From Quatrionicoccus australiensis (GTDB lineage Bacteria > Pseudomonadota > Gammaproteobacteria > Burkholderiales > Rhodocyclaceae): a stretch of 64,000 nucleotides of DNA. Where the stretch lies: positions 558,001-622,000 of the forward strand of contig NZ_JAHBAH010000001.1 in assembly GCF_020510425.1 (NCBI RefSeq), written 5' to 3'. The translations under genes and the position numbers were made by a program. The stretch's first letter is position 1. Every line of letters starts with the position of its first letter. Below the pieces are notes generated by a model. The model was given only the letters and a program-made list of their open reading frames with translations, was not told the origin of the DNA and did no database searches. This document shows positions 16,814-24,356 of this stretch, in pieces.

Positions 16814-18100
16814 TCAGCCCGCCGCCTCGACCAGCATCGCACCGCCCAGGCCGCCGCCGATACAGATCGTGGCAATGCCGCGTTTGGCCTGCTGCCGGCG
16901 CAGCACATGCAGAAGATGCAGCACGATGCGCGCACCGGAAGCGCCGACCGGATGGCCGAGCGCCACGGCACCGCCGTCCACGTTGAGTTTCTCTTCGGCA
17001 ATGCTGCCCAGCGCGCCGGGCAGACCGAGCTGCTCGCGGCAGTATTCGTCCGATTGCCAGGCCGCCTGGCAGCCCATGACCTGCGCCGCAAACGCTTCGT
17101 TGAGTTCCCAGGCATCGATGTCGGCCAGACCGAGGCCATGCCGCTGCAGGATGGGCGTCGCCGCATGCACCGGGCCGAGGCCCATCTGCGCCGGATCGAG
17201 GCCGGACCACTGGCTGTCGACGATCTTGCCGAGCGGCTTCAGATTCCACTTCTGCACGGCTTCTTCGGAAGCCAGGATCAGCCAGGCGGCGCCGTCGGTG
17301 ATCTGCGAACTGTTGGCGGCGGTGATCTTGCCGTACTTCTTGTCGAAGAAGGGCTTGAGCTTGGCCATGCCGGCCATGCTGGCGTCGGCGCGCACGCCGT
17401 CATCCTCGGCATAGACATTGCCGTTGCCATCGACCACCGGCACGATCTCGTCAAGATGACCGGCGACGCGCGAGGCCAGCGCGCGCTGGTGACTGCGCAC
17501 GGCGAATTCATCCATCTGCTGCCGGCTGATGCCGAACTTCCAGGCCAGATTCTCGGCAGTCTGGCCCATCAACAAGCCGACCACCGGATCGGTGAGGCCT
17601 TTCATCAGGCCGATCACCGGGCTCAGCAAGGCACCCGGCTTCAATTTCAAAAAGTGCCCGATTTTCTGGTTGACCGTGCGAAGGCTCATCATGCCGGAGA
17701 ACCAGCGCACCATCGTGTCCGAATAGAGCAAGGGCGCGCGCGACAAGGCATCGACGCCGCCAGCCAGGATCAGCTCGGCACGCCCGCACTGAATGTTGGC
17801 GATGGCCGAATCGAGCGCCTGCATGCCGCTGGCGCAATTGCGCATCACCGTCCAGCCCGGCACCTTGTTGCCGCAACCGAGGCGCAGCGCAACCATGCGG
17901 CCGATATTGGTTTCGTCCGGCGAGGGCGCGGCGCAGCCAAGAATCACCTCGTCGAGATCGCTGGGCAGAAAGGGCTGACGCAGCAGCAAGGCGCGCCCGG
18001 CCTGGGTTGCCAGATCGGAGGCCGCGAACGGCCCCGGCCCTTTCTGTGCCTTCAAAAACGGCGTCCGCGCGCCGTCGACCACGTAGATCGTCTTGCCCAT
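16814..18100 (-). CDS. fadA: 3-ketoacyl-CoA thiolase / acetyl-CoA acetyltransferase
   Basis: 428 residues, normal to slightly long for the FadI/FadA thiolase family. Active-site Cys in MRNCASGMQAL (near residue 90), His in LGHPVGASGAR (near 380) and the second Cys in CIGGGLGGAM (near 414) are all intact. It opens with the expected VVDGARTPFLK. It carries out the thiolytic last step of beta-oxidation. The start lies three bases after the fadE stop and the following degV two bases after its own stop, so it is in the middle of a tight operon. The choice between fadA and fadI naming is arbitrary. Confidence 0.92.
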   Translation of the reverse strand: MGKTIYVVDGARTPFLKAQKGPGPFAASDLATQAGRALLLRQPFLPSDLDEVILGCAAPSPDETNIGRMVALRLGCGNKVPGWTVMRNCASGMQALDSAIANIQCGRAELILAGGVDALSRAPLLYSDTMVRWFSGMMSLRTVNQKIGHFLKLKPGALLSPVIGLMKGLTDPVVGLLMGQTAENLAWKFGISRQQMDEFAVRSHQRALASRVAGHLDEIVPVVDGNGNVYAEDDGVRADASMAGMAKLKPFFDKKYGKITAANSSQITDGAAWLILASEEAVQKWNLKPLGKIVDSQWSGLDPAQMGLGPVHAATPILQRHGLGLADIDAWELNEAFAAQVMGCQAAWQSDEYCREQLGLPGALGSIAEEKLNVDGGAVALGHPVGASGARIVLHLLHVLRRQQAKRGIATICIGGGLGGAMLVEAAG

Positions 18101-18103
18101 GAT

Positions 18104-20458
18104 TTACGCCGCCATCCGGTCGCTGGCCGGCTTGTTGGCCGTCGCCACGTTGTAGTCGAAGGGGAAGTCATCGACCTGGACGACGATGTCGCGCAGGTGG
18201 TTGCGCCGCTGCATGATCTCGAATTCGGCGGCATTGATGACACCCGCCTCGAAGGCAACGATGGCGATATCGCGCACATTGGCCAGCGGGTTGTTGGCGA
18301 ACCTGCCATCCTTCTCGGCCGTGCGGATCTTGGCCTCAATGCCTTCGGCTTCCAGCGTCGCCTTCAAGGCCAGTTCGATGGCACCGACCGGCTCCTTCTC
18401 GGTCAGCGGCAGGAAGCATTCGGCGGTCAGGCGATCGCGGGTGGCCGACGGTGCGATCAGCGCCTTGGCGACCTGGTGGCCGACCTCGTCGGACGGCACG
18501 ACATACGGATGGCCCCACGGGAAGATGGAACGCTGCAGGAAGGCGGCGATGAAGCGCACCGGGAAGTTGGCAATCACGCCGTCGAAGGCCTGCTGCGCCT
18601 TGTACATCGCATCCCAGATCGCCCAATGGGCGAGCGGCGCATCTTCCTTGTTGCGGCCCTCTTCCTCGTAGCGCTTGAGGGTGCAGGAAATCAGGTACAT
18701 CTGGGCGAGGATGTCGCCGAGCCGGGCCGAGAGTTTTTCCCGGCGCTTGACGCTGCCACCCAGCACCAGCAGCGAGATGTCCGACATGAAGGCAAAGGCC
18801 GCCGAGAAGCGCGTCAGTTGCTGGTAGTAGCGCTTCATTTCCGGTGCCGTAGCGACGTTGACCGCTGCGAAATGCGAGCCGGTCAGGCCCAGCCACAGGG
18901 CACGCAAACCGTTCTTGATGGTGAAGCCGATATGGCCGAACAGCGCCTTGTCGAAATCGATCAGGCCTTGTTTGGTATCGGGGTTCTGCGCCGCCTGCAT
19001 TTCCGGCAGCAAATACGGATGGCAGCGGATGGCGCCCTGGCCGAAGATGATCAGCGAGCGGGTCAGGATGTTGGCGCCTTCGACGGTAATGCCGATCGGC
19101 ACCTGCTGGTAGGCGCGGCCGAGGAAATTAGACGGGCCGAGGCAGATGCCTTTGCCGCCGATGATGTCCATGCCGTCATTGACTACTTGGCGAGCCCGTT
19201 CGGTGACGTGGTACTTGGCGATGGCCGAGACCACCGACGGCTTTTCGCCGAGATCGACGGCACCGGCCGTCATCTTGCGTACGGCATCCATCATGTAGGT
19301 GTAGGCACCGATGCGGGTCAGGCCTTCCTCGACGCCCTCGAACTTGCCGACCGCCATCTTGAACTGGCTGCGGACGCGGGCATAGCCGCCGACGGCACGC
19401 GCCGTCATCTGCGCCATGCCTGTGTTGGAAGACGGCAGCGAGATCGAACGCCCGGCCGCCAGGCACTCCATCAGCATGCGCCAGCCCTGGCCGGCCATCG
19501 CCGGGCCGCCGATGATGAAATCGAGCGGCATGAAGACTTCCTTGCCGCGCGTCGGACCGTTCATGAACATCGCGTTGAGCGGGAAGTGGCGGCGGCCGGT
19601 ATCGACACCCGGATGATCGTAAGGCACCAGCGCACAGGTGATGCCGATATGCTTCTTGTCGCCCAACAGGCCATCCGGGTCATAGAGGTGGAAAGCCAGG
19701 CCGAACACCGTACATACCGGGGCCAGCGTGATGTAGCGCTTGTCCCAGTTGACGCGCATGCCGAGCACTTCCTTGCCCTGATACAGCCCCTTGCAGACGA
19801 CGCCGCTATCCGGAATCGAGGCCGCATCGGAACCGGCCCACGGGCTGGTCAGCGCGAAAGCCGGCACCTCGATGCCCTTGGCCAGGCGCGGCAGGTAATG
19901 GTTCTTCTGTTCTTCAGTACCGTAATGCAGCAGCAGTTCGGCCGGGCCGAGCGAATTCGGCACCATGACCGACACGGCAAGCGCCGAGGAACGCGTCGAC
20001 AGCTTGGTCACCACCTGCGAGTGCGCGTAGGCCGAGAACTCCAGGCCGCCGTACTTCTTCGGGATGATCATGCCGAGGAAGCCCTTGTCCTTGATGTAGC
20101 GCCAGGTCTCGTTCGACAGGTCGTAAAGCTCGTGCGTCACCTTCCAGTCATCGACCAGGCGGCAGGCGGCCTCGACTTCATTGTTCATGAAGGCGGTTTC
20201 TTCGGCGGTCAGCTTCGGTTGCGGGTAGGCGTGCAGTTTCTGCCAGTCGGGCTTGCCGCGGAACAACTCGCCCTCCCACCAGACGCTGCCGGCCTCGAGC
20301 GCATCGCGCTCGGTATCGGACATCTGCGGCAGAACCTTCCGGTAGGCGGAAAAAATGGGCCGGGTGAGCAGGCTGCGGCGCAAGGGCCGCAACATGATCA
20401 ACCCGGCCAAAGCCACCAGGATGGCAATACCCAGCAGAGGGATGAGGTTTTGAAACAT
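18104..20458 (-). CDS. fadE: Acyl-CoA dehydrogenase, FadE type
   Basis: 784 residues, close to E. coli FadE (814) and much longer than the roughly 400-residue mitochondrial-type enzymes. Two hydrophobic N-terminal segments (FQNLIPLLGIAILVALAGLIML) suggest membrane association. Core acyl-CoA dehydrogenase motifs are present: FALTSPWAGSDAASIPDSG for flavin/substrate contacts, MNGPTRGKEVFMPLDFIIGG, and the C-terminal FAD region with IIGGKGICLGPSNFLGRAYQQVPIGITVEGANIL. It performs the first oxidation of beta-oxidation. It is second gene of the operon, 33 bases after the tetR stop. Confidence 0.93.
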   Translation of the reverse strand: MFQNLIPLLGIAILVALAGLIMLRPLRRSLLTRPIFSAYRKVLPQMSDTERDALEAGSVWWEGELFRGKPDWQKLHAYPQPKLTAEETAFMNNEVEAACRLVDDWKVTHELYDLSNETWRYIKDKGFLGMIIPKKYGGLEFSAYAHSQVVTKLSTRSSALAVSVMVPNSLGPAELLLHYGTEEQKNHYLPRLAKGIEVPAFALTSPWAGSDAASIPDSGVVCKGLYQGKEVLGMRVNWDKRYITLAPVCTVFGLAFHLYDPDGLLGDKKHIGITCALVPYDHPGVDTGRRHFPLNAMFMNGPTRGKEVFMPLDFIIGGPAMAGQGWRMLMECLAAGRSISLPSSNTGMAQMTARAVGGYARVRSQFKMAVGKFEGVEEGLTRIGAYTYMMDAVRKMTAGAVDLGEKPSVVSAIAKYHVTERARQVVNDGMDIIGGKGICLGPSNFLGRAYQQVPIGITVEGANILTRSLIIFGQGAIRCHPYLLPEMQAAQNPDTKQGLIDFDKALFGHIGFTIKNGLRALWLGLTGSHFAAVNVATAPEMKRYYQQLTRFSAAFAFMSDISLLVLGGSVKRREKLSARLGDILAQMYLISCTLKRYEEEGRNKEDAPLAHWAIWDAMYKAQQAFDGVIANFPVRFIAAFLQRSIFPWGHPYVVPSDEVGHQVAKALIAPSATRDRLTAECFLPLTEKEPVGAIELALKATLEAEGIEAKIRTAEKDGRFANNPLANVRDIAIVAFEAGVINAAEFEIMQRRNHLRDIVVQVDDFPFDYNVATANKPASDRMAA

Positions 20459-20491
20459 GCTGTTGTCTCCTTTTATTTTGGTTTTGGTCGT

Positions 20492-21205
20492 TTATTTGCT
20501 GTCGACCGCACCCGGAGGGGAAACCCCTGCGGATTCAGCATTGGAAAACTGCGGCAAGGGTGCGCGCAGGCCGCCGAGCAAGAAGGACATCAGGCGCGGC
20601 ACCAGGCGATCCAGGCGATCCGTCGAATCCGCCGCCTCGATCTGCCAGTCAGTGACCAGACGCAAGGCATCGGTCCCGGCAATGGCGTAGGAAGTGGCGC
20701 CGAGCATGAAATGGAAGCGCCAGACGATCTCGGCCTTGGGCACATCCGGCAGCGCCTTGAACAGCGCTTCCTTGTAGCGGTCGACCACCTGGGCGTACTC
20801 GTGCGCCAGGAAGGTGCGGATGAATTCGGAAGGATCGGTCAGCGTGCGCCCGAGCAGACGCAGGAAAGTGATGCCGCCGCGCGCCTCGTCGTCGGCCATG
20901 CGCAGCAGGGTGCCGAAAAAGCCATCGACGATCAGCGACGGCTTGACCGGCTTGCCAGCGGCCTCGCGCTCGTAGACATTGAGCACGCGCATGCGCTCCT
21001 CGTTCAGCCAGTCGAGACGGCGCCGGAAGACCTCCTGCATCAGCGACTCCTTGGAACCGAAGTGGTAATTCACCGCCGCCAGATTGACCCCGGCACCACC
21101 GGTAATCTGGCGCATCGACGTCCCGTCGTAGCCGTGCGCCATGAAAAGTTGCTCCGCTGCATCCAGAATGCGTTCGCGCGTATCGACTGACTTCACTTCT
21201 GCCAT
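20492..21205 (-). CDS. TetR-family fatty-acid-responsive repressor (PsrA-like)
   Basis: 237 residues with an AGGTGA ribosome site. The N-terminal helix-turn-helix region (TRERILDAAEQLFMAHGYDGTSMRQITGGAGVNLAAVNYHFGSKESLM) is textbook TetR; the larger C-terminal ligand-binding domain (about 80-210) resembles PsrA-type regulators. It is the first gene of the fadE-thiolase-degV-fadB operon and its own promoter carries a palindromic operator that recurs at fadL. By analogy with PsrA/FadR-type repressors it should release DNA on binding long-chain acyl-CoA or fatty acid. The DNA part is visible; the ligand is inferred. Confidence 0.85.
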   Translation of the reverse strand: MAEVKSVDTRERILDAAEQLFMAHGYDGTSMRQITGGAGVNLAAVNYHFGSKESLMQEVFRRRLDWLNEERMRVLNVYEREAAGKPVKPSLIVDGFFGTLLRMADDEARGGITFLRLLGRTLTDPSEFIRTFLAHEYAQVVDRYKEALFKALPDVPKAEIVWRFHFMLGATSYAIAGTDALRLVTDWQIEAADSTDRLDRLVPRLMSFLLGGLRAPLPQFSNAESAGVSPPGAVDSK

Positions 21206-21514
21206 GGCATCACCTGTTATTTGTTGTTGTGATTCATACGTTCGTTTGAATCATAGGGGAAAACGCCTGCGCCCTGCAAGCATTTTTATTGCGTAAGGAG
21301 TCTTACCGCACCGACCAGATTGGCTGCGCGTTGCTGCCAGCGGCCGGAACAGGCCACGGCACAGCCGATCAGTTCAAGAAAAAGCGGGAATGGACAGGAG
21401 GCCTGCGCGCATCGCGAACCGGAAAATGGCGCCCGCAAACAGGTCAACCGCTAACGGCCGCAGACCGGGAAGAGACTATAACTCCCCCGTCGATCTGTTC
21501 TCCCGACATGCCGT
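21206..21514. other. Intergenic region upstream of tetR
   Basis: Holds the tetR promoter and operator in its first 75 bases. The remainder, to the stop of the DUF5710 gene, shows no convincing ORF, RNA gene or repeat. Confidence 0.6.
21233..21279 (-). promoter_or_regulatory. tetR-fad operon promoter and autoregulatory operator
   Basis: Minus-strand sigma-70 promoter: TTGCAG (21274-21279), 18-base spacer, TATGAT (21250-21255). The operator TTCAAACGAACGTATGAA (21250-21233) begins at the end of the -10 box and would cover the transcription start, as for an autorepressor. Its arms TTCAnACG/CGTnTGAA are the same half-sites as upstream of fadL. Confidence 0.72.
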
Positions 21515-21832
21515 TCAGTTGCTCGCGACAAGCGCGAACGGGCGACATTTGTCGCACAGTTCCCAAGGCGGACAGGTGCAAACTGACGGGTGGGCCACAT
21601 AGGCACTCCCCTGCATCGCCTTGCCCGTACTAACCTGCCGCGCGGCTACCGCCGGCGCCAGCCCGGATACTCCGCCCGCAGAATCGGCACGCGGCGTCGG
21701 CGCCCATTTGGCAAACGGCGCCAGATCCGCCTTGTCCTCGACGTACCAGACCTTGCGCGCGGCATCCCAACGCGCGCCGAGCTTCTTTGCCGCATCCTTC
21801 TCGGCAAAGGGAACCTTCAAATCCATTTTCAT
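21515..21832 (-). CDS. DUF5710 domain protein with C-terminal Cys cluster
   Basis: 105 residues from the ATG at 21832 (GGGA upstream); a longer upstream reading is Arg/Pro-rich and not credible. Residues 1-45 (KVPFAEKDAAKKLGARWDAA, then RKVWYVEDKADLAPFAKW) are the DUF5710 domain, a small fold seen in DNA-primase-associated and phage or plasmid proteins that binds an unknown ligand. After an Ala-rich linker the C-terminus has four cysteines in CTCPPWELCDKC, which could hold a metal. Single gene; the function is not known. Confidence 0.7.
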   Translation of the reverse strand: MKMDLKVPFAEKDAAKKLGARWDAARKVWYVEDKADLAPFAKWAPTPRADSAGGVSGLAPAVAARQVSTGKAMQGSAYVAHPSVCTCPPWELCDKCRPFALVASN

Positions 21833-21905
21833 CGCGTTTCCCGATGCAATCGGTTTGCCGGCGCAGGGAGCAACAGCCACCCGCCCCGGCCTTCGGCCCG
21901 GCCGG

Positions 21906-23204
21906 TCAAAACCGGAAAACGGTAAAGCCGGCAGCCGCCGCTTCGTGACGGTTGTAGAGCGACTTGAGATCGGCCAGCACCGGTTTTTCACCACGACACA
22001 AGGGTTTTAGCTCCTCCGGCTTCTGTGCGCGATACTCACGGTGACCAACGGCAACAACCAATGAGTCGACTTGATTCATCGCATCGATCGTTCCCAAACG
22101 AATGCCGTACTCATGCTCGACCTCGGCTGCATCAGCCCAGGGATCGACCACGACGACATTGACGCCCCATAGTTGCAATTCGCGCACCAGGTCAGCGATC
22201 TTGCTGTTGCGGATGTCCGGGCAGTTTTCCTTAAAGGTCACTCCGAGCACGCCCACCGTGCTGCGCGCCACATCGATGCCGTTCTGCAGCATCAGCTTGA
22301 TGACATTGCGCGCCGCATAGCGGGCCATGTTGTCGTTGATGCGCCGGCCAGCCAGAATCACCTGCGGGTGGTAGCCGACCTCTTCCGCCTTGTGGGTCAG
22401 GTAATACGGATCGACGCCGATGCAATGGCCGCCGACCATACCCGGCCGGAAAGGCAGGAAGTTCCACTTGCTGCCGGCGGCTTCGAGGACTTCCAGGGTA
22501 TCGATATCGAGACGGTCGAAAATAACCGACAGCTCATTGACCAGGGCGATATTCAGGTCGCGCTGAGTATTTTCGATGACCTTGGCGGCTTCGGCCACCT
22601 TGAGGCTGGTCGCTGGGAAGGTGCCCGCCGTGATAATGCTGCCGTACAGTGCGTCGACCGCCAGGGCGACCTCGGGGGTCGAGCCGCTGGTGATCTTGCG
22701 GATCTTGGTCAGGGTATTGACCTTGTCGCCCGGATTGATGCGCTCCGGGCTGTAACCGCAGAAAAACCCTTCGTTGAACTTGAGACCGGAGTGTTTCTCC
22801 AACACCGGCACGCAGATTTCTTCGGTGCAGCCGGGATAGACGGTGGATTCATAAATGACTACGGCACCGGCCTGGATAACCTTGCCCACCGTTTCGCTGG
22901 CCTTGACCAGCGGCGTCAGGTCGGGACGATTGGCCTTGTCGATCGGCGTCGGCACAGTGACGATGAAAATACTGCAGGCACGCAGATCTTCAAGTTGGTT
23001 GCTGTAGACCAGTTGCCCGGCAGCGGCCAGATCGGCCGGCGTCACCTCGAGGGTGCTGTCCTTGCCCGAGCGGAGCTCATCGATACGCGCCTGGTTGATG
23101 TCGAAACCGAGGACCGGGCGATGCTTGCCGAACTCGACAGCCAGCGGAAGTCCGACATAGCCGAGGCCGATAATGGCAATTTTTGCGTTATCGAGATTGA
23201 GCAT
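21906..23204 (-). CDS. tviB: UDP-N-acetylglucosamine 6-dehydrogenase, TviB/WbpO type
   Basis: 432 residues from the ATG at 23204; an upstream in-frame TTG at 23234 would add ten residues, and neither start has a strong ribosome site. NAD-binding motif KIAIIGLGYVGLPLA at the N-terminus, then the UDP-sugar dehydrogenase central domain with catalytic Cys in GMVGGHCIGVDPYYL and C-terminal UDP-binding domain (GVTFKENCPDIRNSK). Sequence style (ESTVYPGCTEE; SPERINPGD) is that of Vi-antigen TviB and WbpO, which oxidise UDP-GlcNAc or UDP-GalNAc to the uronic acid. It lies at the edge of the exopolysaccharide locus and likely provides an acidic amino sugar for it. Confidence 0.9.
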   Translation of the reverse strand: MLNLDNAKIAIIGLGYVGLPLAVEFGKHRPVLGFDINQARIDELRSGKDSTLEVTPADLAAAGQLVYSNQLEDLRACSIFIVTVPTPIDKANRPDLTPLVKASETVGKVIQAGAVVIYESTVYPGCTEEICVPVLEKHSGLKFNEGFFCGYSPERINPGDKVNTLTKIRKITSGSTPEVALAVDALYGSIITAGTFPATSLKVAEAAKVIENTQRDLNIALVNELSVIFDRLDIDTLEVLEAAGSKWNFLPFRPGMVGGHCIGVDPYYLTHKAEEVGYHPQVILAGRRINDNMARYAARNVIKLMLQNGIDVARSTVGVLGVTFKENCPDIRNSKIADLVRELQLWGVNVVVVDPWADAAEVEHEYGIRLGTIDAMNQVDSLVVAVGHREYRAQKPEELKPLCRGEKPVLADLKSLYNRHEAAAAGFTVFRF

Positions 23205-23250
23205 GTGTATTCTTAATTCTTGTTGATTGATCAAGTACGACTGAATTGAC

Positions 23251-23272
23251 GACGGGGACCGAAGTCCCCGTC
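23251..23272 (-). terminator. Strong hairpin at the end of the ssrA coding piece
   Basis: Perfect 9-bp stem GACGGGGAC/GTCCCCGTC with a four-base loop. No clear U run follows on the minus strand, so it may be a structural 3' end of the tmRNA coding piece as much as a terminator. Confidence 0.6.
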
Positions 23273-23436
23273 GGCTGTCTTTGGTAACAAGGCTCCAGCA
23301 GCCCCGGCTAGCCGTTTTTAGGCGGCGATAGCGAAATGCTCATCGTTGGCATTTATAGGATTTGCGCGGATTACGTCCGTCGCCTGTCGAGTTGCCTGCT
23401 TACCTTTGCCCGCCCTGTCGAAACCGGGACATCCCC
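23251..23436 (-). ncRNA. ssrA: Permuted tmRNA, coding piece (5' tRNA-like half plus tag reading frame)
   Basis: On the minus strand the piece starts at 23436 with GGGGATGTCCCGGTTTCGAC, the 5' half of the tmRNA tRNA-like domain. The tag frame at 23350-23318 reads GCC AAC GAT GAG CAT TTC GCT ATC GCC GCC TAA, giving ANDEHFAIAA, clearly an SsrA degradation tag (ANDE...AA). Its first seven bases pair completely with the CATCTCC of the acceptor piece, with a G3-U70 wobble pair, the alanine tRNA identity element. The acceptor half is transcribed before, not after, this half, so the gene is circularly permuted. The 3' end is set at the hairpin and is approximate. Confidence 0.88.
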
Positions 23437-23465
23437 ATCAAAAAAGCACTGTACCAATGCGCTTT

Positions 23466-23545
23466 TGGTGGAGATGGGGGGAATCGAACCCCCGTCCAGA
23501 ACGCCTCCAGCTTGCCGGAATTACAACCATGCCTTGATTATGGGG
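23466..23545 (-). ncRNA. ssrA: Permuted tmRNA, acceptor piece (3' tRNA-like half with CCA)
   Basis: On the minus strand, a T-arm GGGGGTTCGATTCCCCC is followed by CATCTCCACCA, with the encoded CCA ending at 23466. After about 29 bases of intervening sequence (23465-23437) the coding piece begins. This order, acceptor then coding, is that of two-piece tmRNAs; permuted genes are known in alphaproteobacteria, some cyanobacteria and a betaproteobacterial group. Processing should remove the loop. The 5' boundary is a guess; a possible promoter on the minus strand is TTGAAT-N16-TAAAAG just upstream. Confidence 0.85.
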
Positions 23546-23718
23546 GCAGGCATCCCTTTTATCAAGACACGCGTAGAATTCAACCGACACAGACCAGCTC
23601 GCCGATCCGCCCCCCCCACTCGGCGCCAGACTTCTAACGATCGTTTTCGGCGACAATCAAGCTGTTGACCGTCAGCCACGCAGCATTTCCCAATCCACCT
23701 CAAGACACCACTCCCGCC

Positions 23719-24225
23719 ATGCAATCGAGCACACCCCGCATACTCGCCCTATCAGCGCTGGTCGCCCTCTTCTCCTCCACGGCATTCGCCGAAGGCACGA
23801 AAATCGCCTTCATCAATTCGGAGCGAATTGTCCGGGAAGCGCCAGCTTCGATCCTGGCCAGCAAGAAAATCGAAGGCGAATTCAGCACGCGCCAGGCCGA
23901 GCTGCAGCGCAGCGCCAACGAACTGGCCGAAAAACAGAAATATCTCGCAGAACAGAAGGGTTCGCTGTCAGAAAACATGCTGCGCAGCAAGGAAAGCGAG
24001 ATCAAGGAACTCTCCCTTTCCTTCGAGCGCCGCCAGCGCGAATTCAGGGAAGAGCTGCAAGCCCGCCAGATCGAAGCCACCTCGGGAATTCTCGAAAAAG
24101 CCAACGAAGCAATACGGCGTCTCGCCAAGAAGGAAAATCTGGATATGGTGATTCAGGAAGCCGTGTCTGTATCCCAAGGCGTCGATATTACCGATCGCGT
24201 CCTGAAGATGATGGCGGAAGAGTAA
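23719..24225 (+). CDS. OmpH/Skp-family periplasmic chaperone-like protein
   Basis: 168 residues from the ATG at 23719, chosen because it begins a clear signal peptide (STPRILALSALVALFSSTAFA); no good ribosome site is visible. The mature protein begins GTKIAFINSERIVREAPA, the OmpH start (KIAyVdxxxi), then a long charged coiled-coil (about 55-130: LQRSANELAEKQKYLAEQ, RRQREFREELQARQ) forming the tentacles, and ends VDITDRVLKMM as in Skp. Skp-type trimers hold unfolded outer-membrane proteins in the periplasm. It is not next to bamA or lpx genes here, so it is probably an additional copy. Confidence 0.82.
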   Translation: MQSSTPRILALSALVALFSSTAFAEGTKIAFINSERIVREAPASILASKKIEGEFSTRQAELQRSANELAEKQKYLAEQKGSLSENMLRSKESEIKELSLSFERRQREFREELQARQIEATSGILEKANEAIRRLAKKENLDMVIQEAVSVSQGVDITDRVLKMMAEE

Positions 24226-24320
24226 TAAACCAGCCCAGACAGCCGGTCGGACAAGCATCCGGCAAAACCTCGGCTAACTGAAGACGGCCACGCCGCGAAA
24301 CTGGCTGGCTCGGTCAAGCA

Positions 24321-24343
24321 GCGGCCTTCCACCGGAAGGCCGC
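24321..24343. terminator. Hairpin between convergent ompH-like and PMM/PGM genes
   Basis: Perfect 10-bp stem GCGGCCTTCC/GGAAGGCCGC with a three-base loop in the 131-base convergent gap. It has no T run on either side, so termination is likely but not certain. Confidence 0.55.
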
Positions 24344-24356
24344 CCGCATCACACGC

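Noticed and set aside
16907..21190. Plus-strand open frame of 1427 codons
   Set aside because: Antisense to thiolase, fadE and tetR, all with intact family motifs; its sequence is His/Gln/Arg-rich without any domain. It results from GC-rich third positions.
23336..23668. Overlapping short open frames on both strands
   Set aside because: They lie in the permuted ssrA gene and its promoter; the conserved structure is RNA, not protein.
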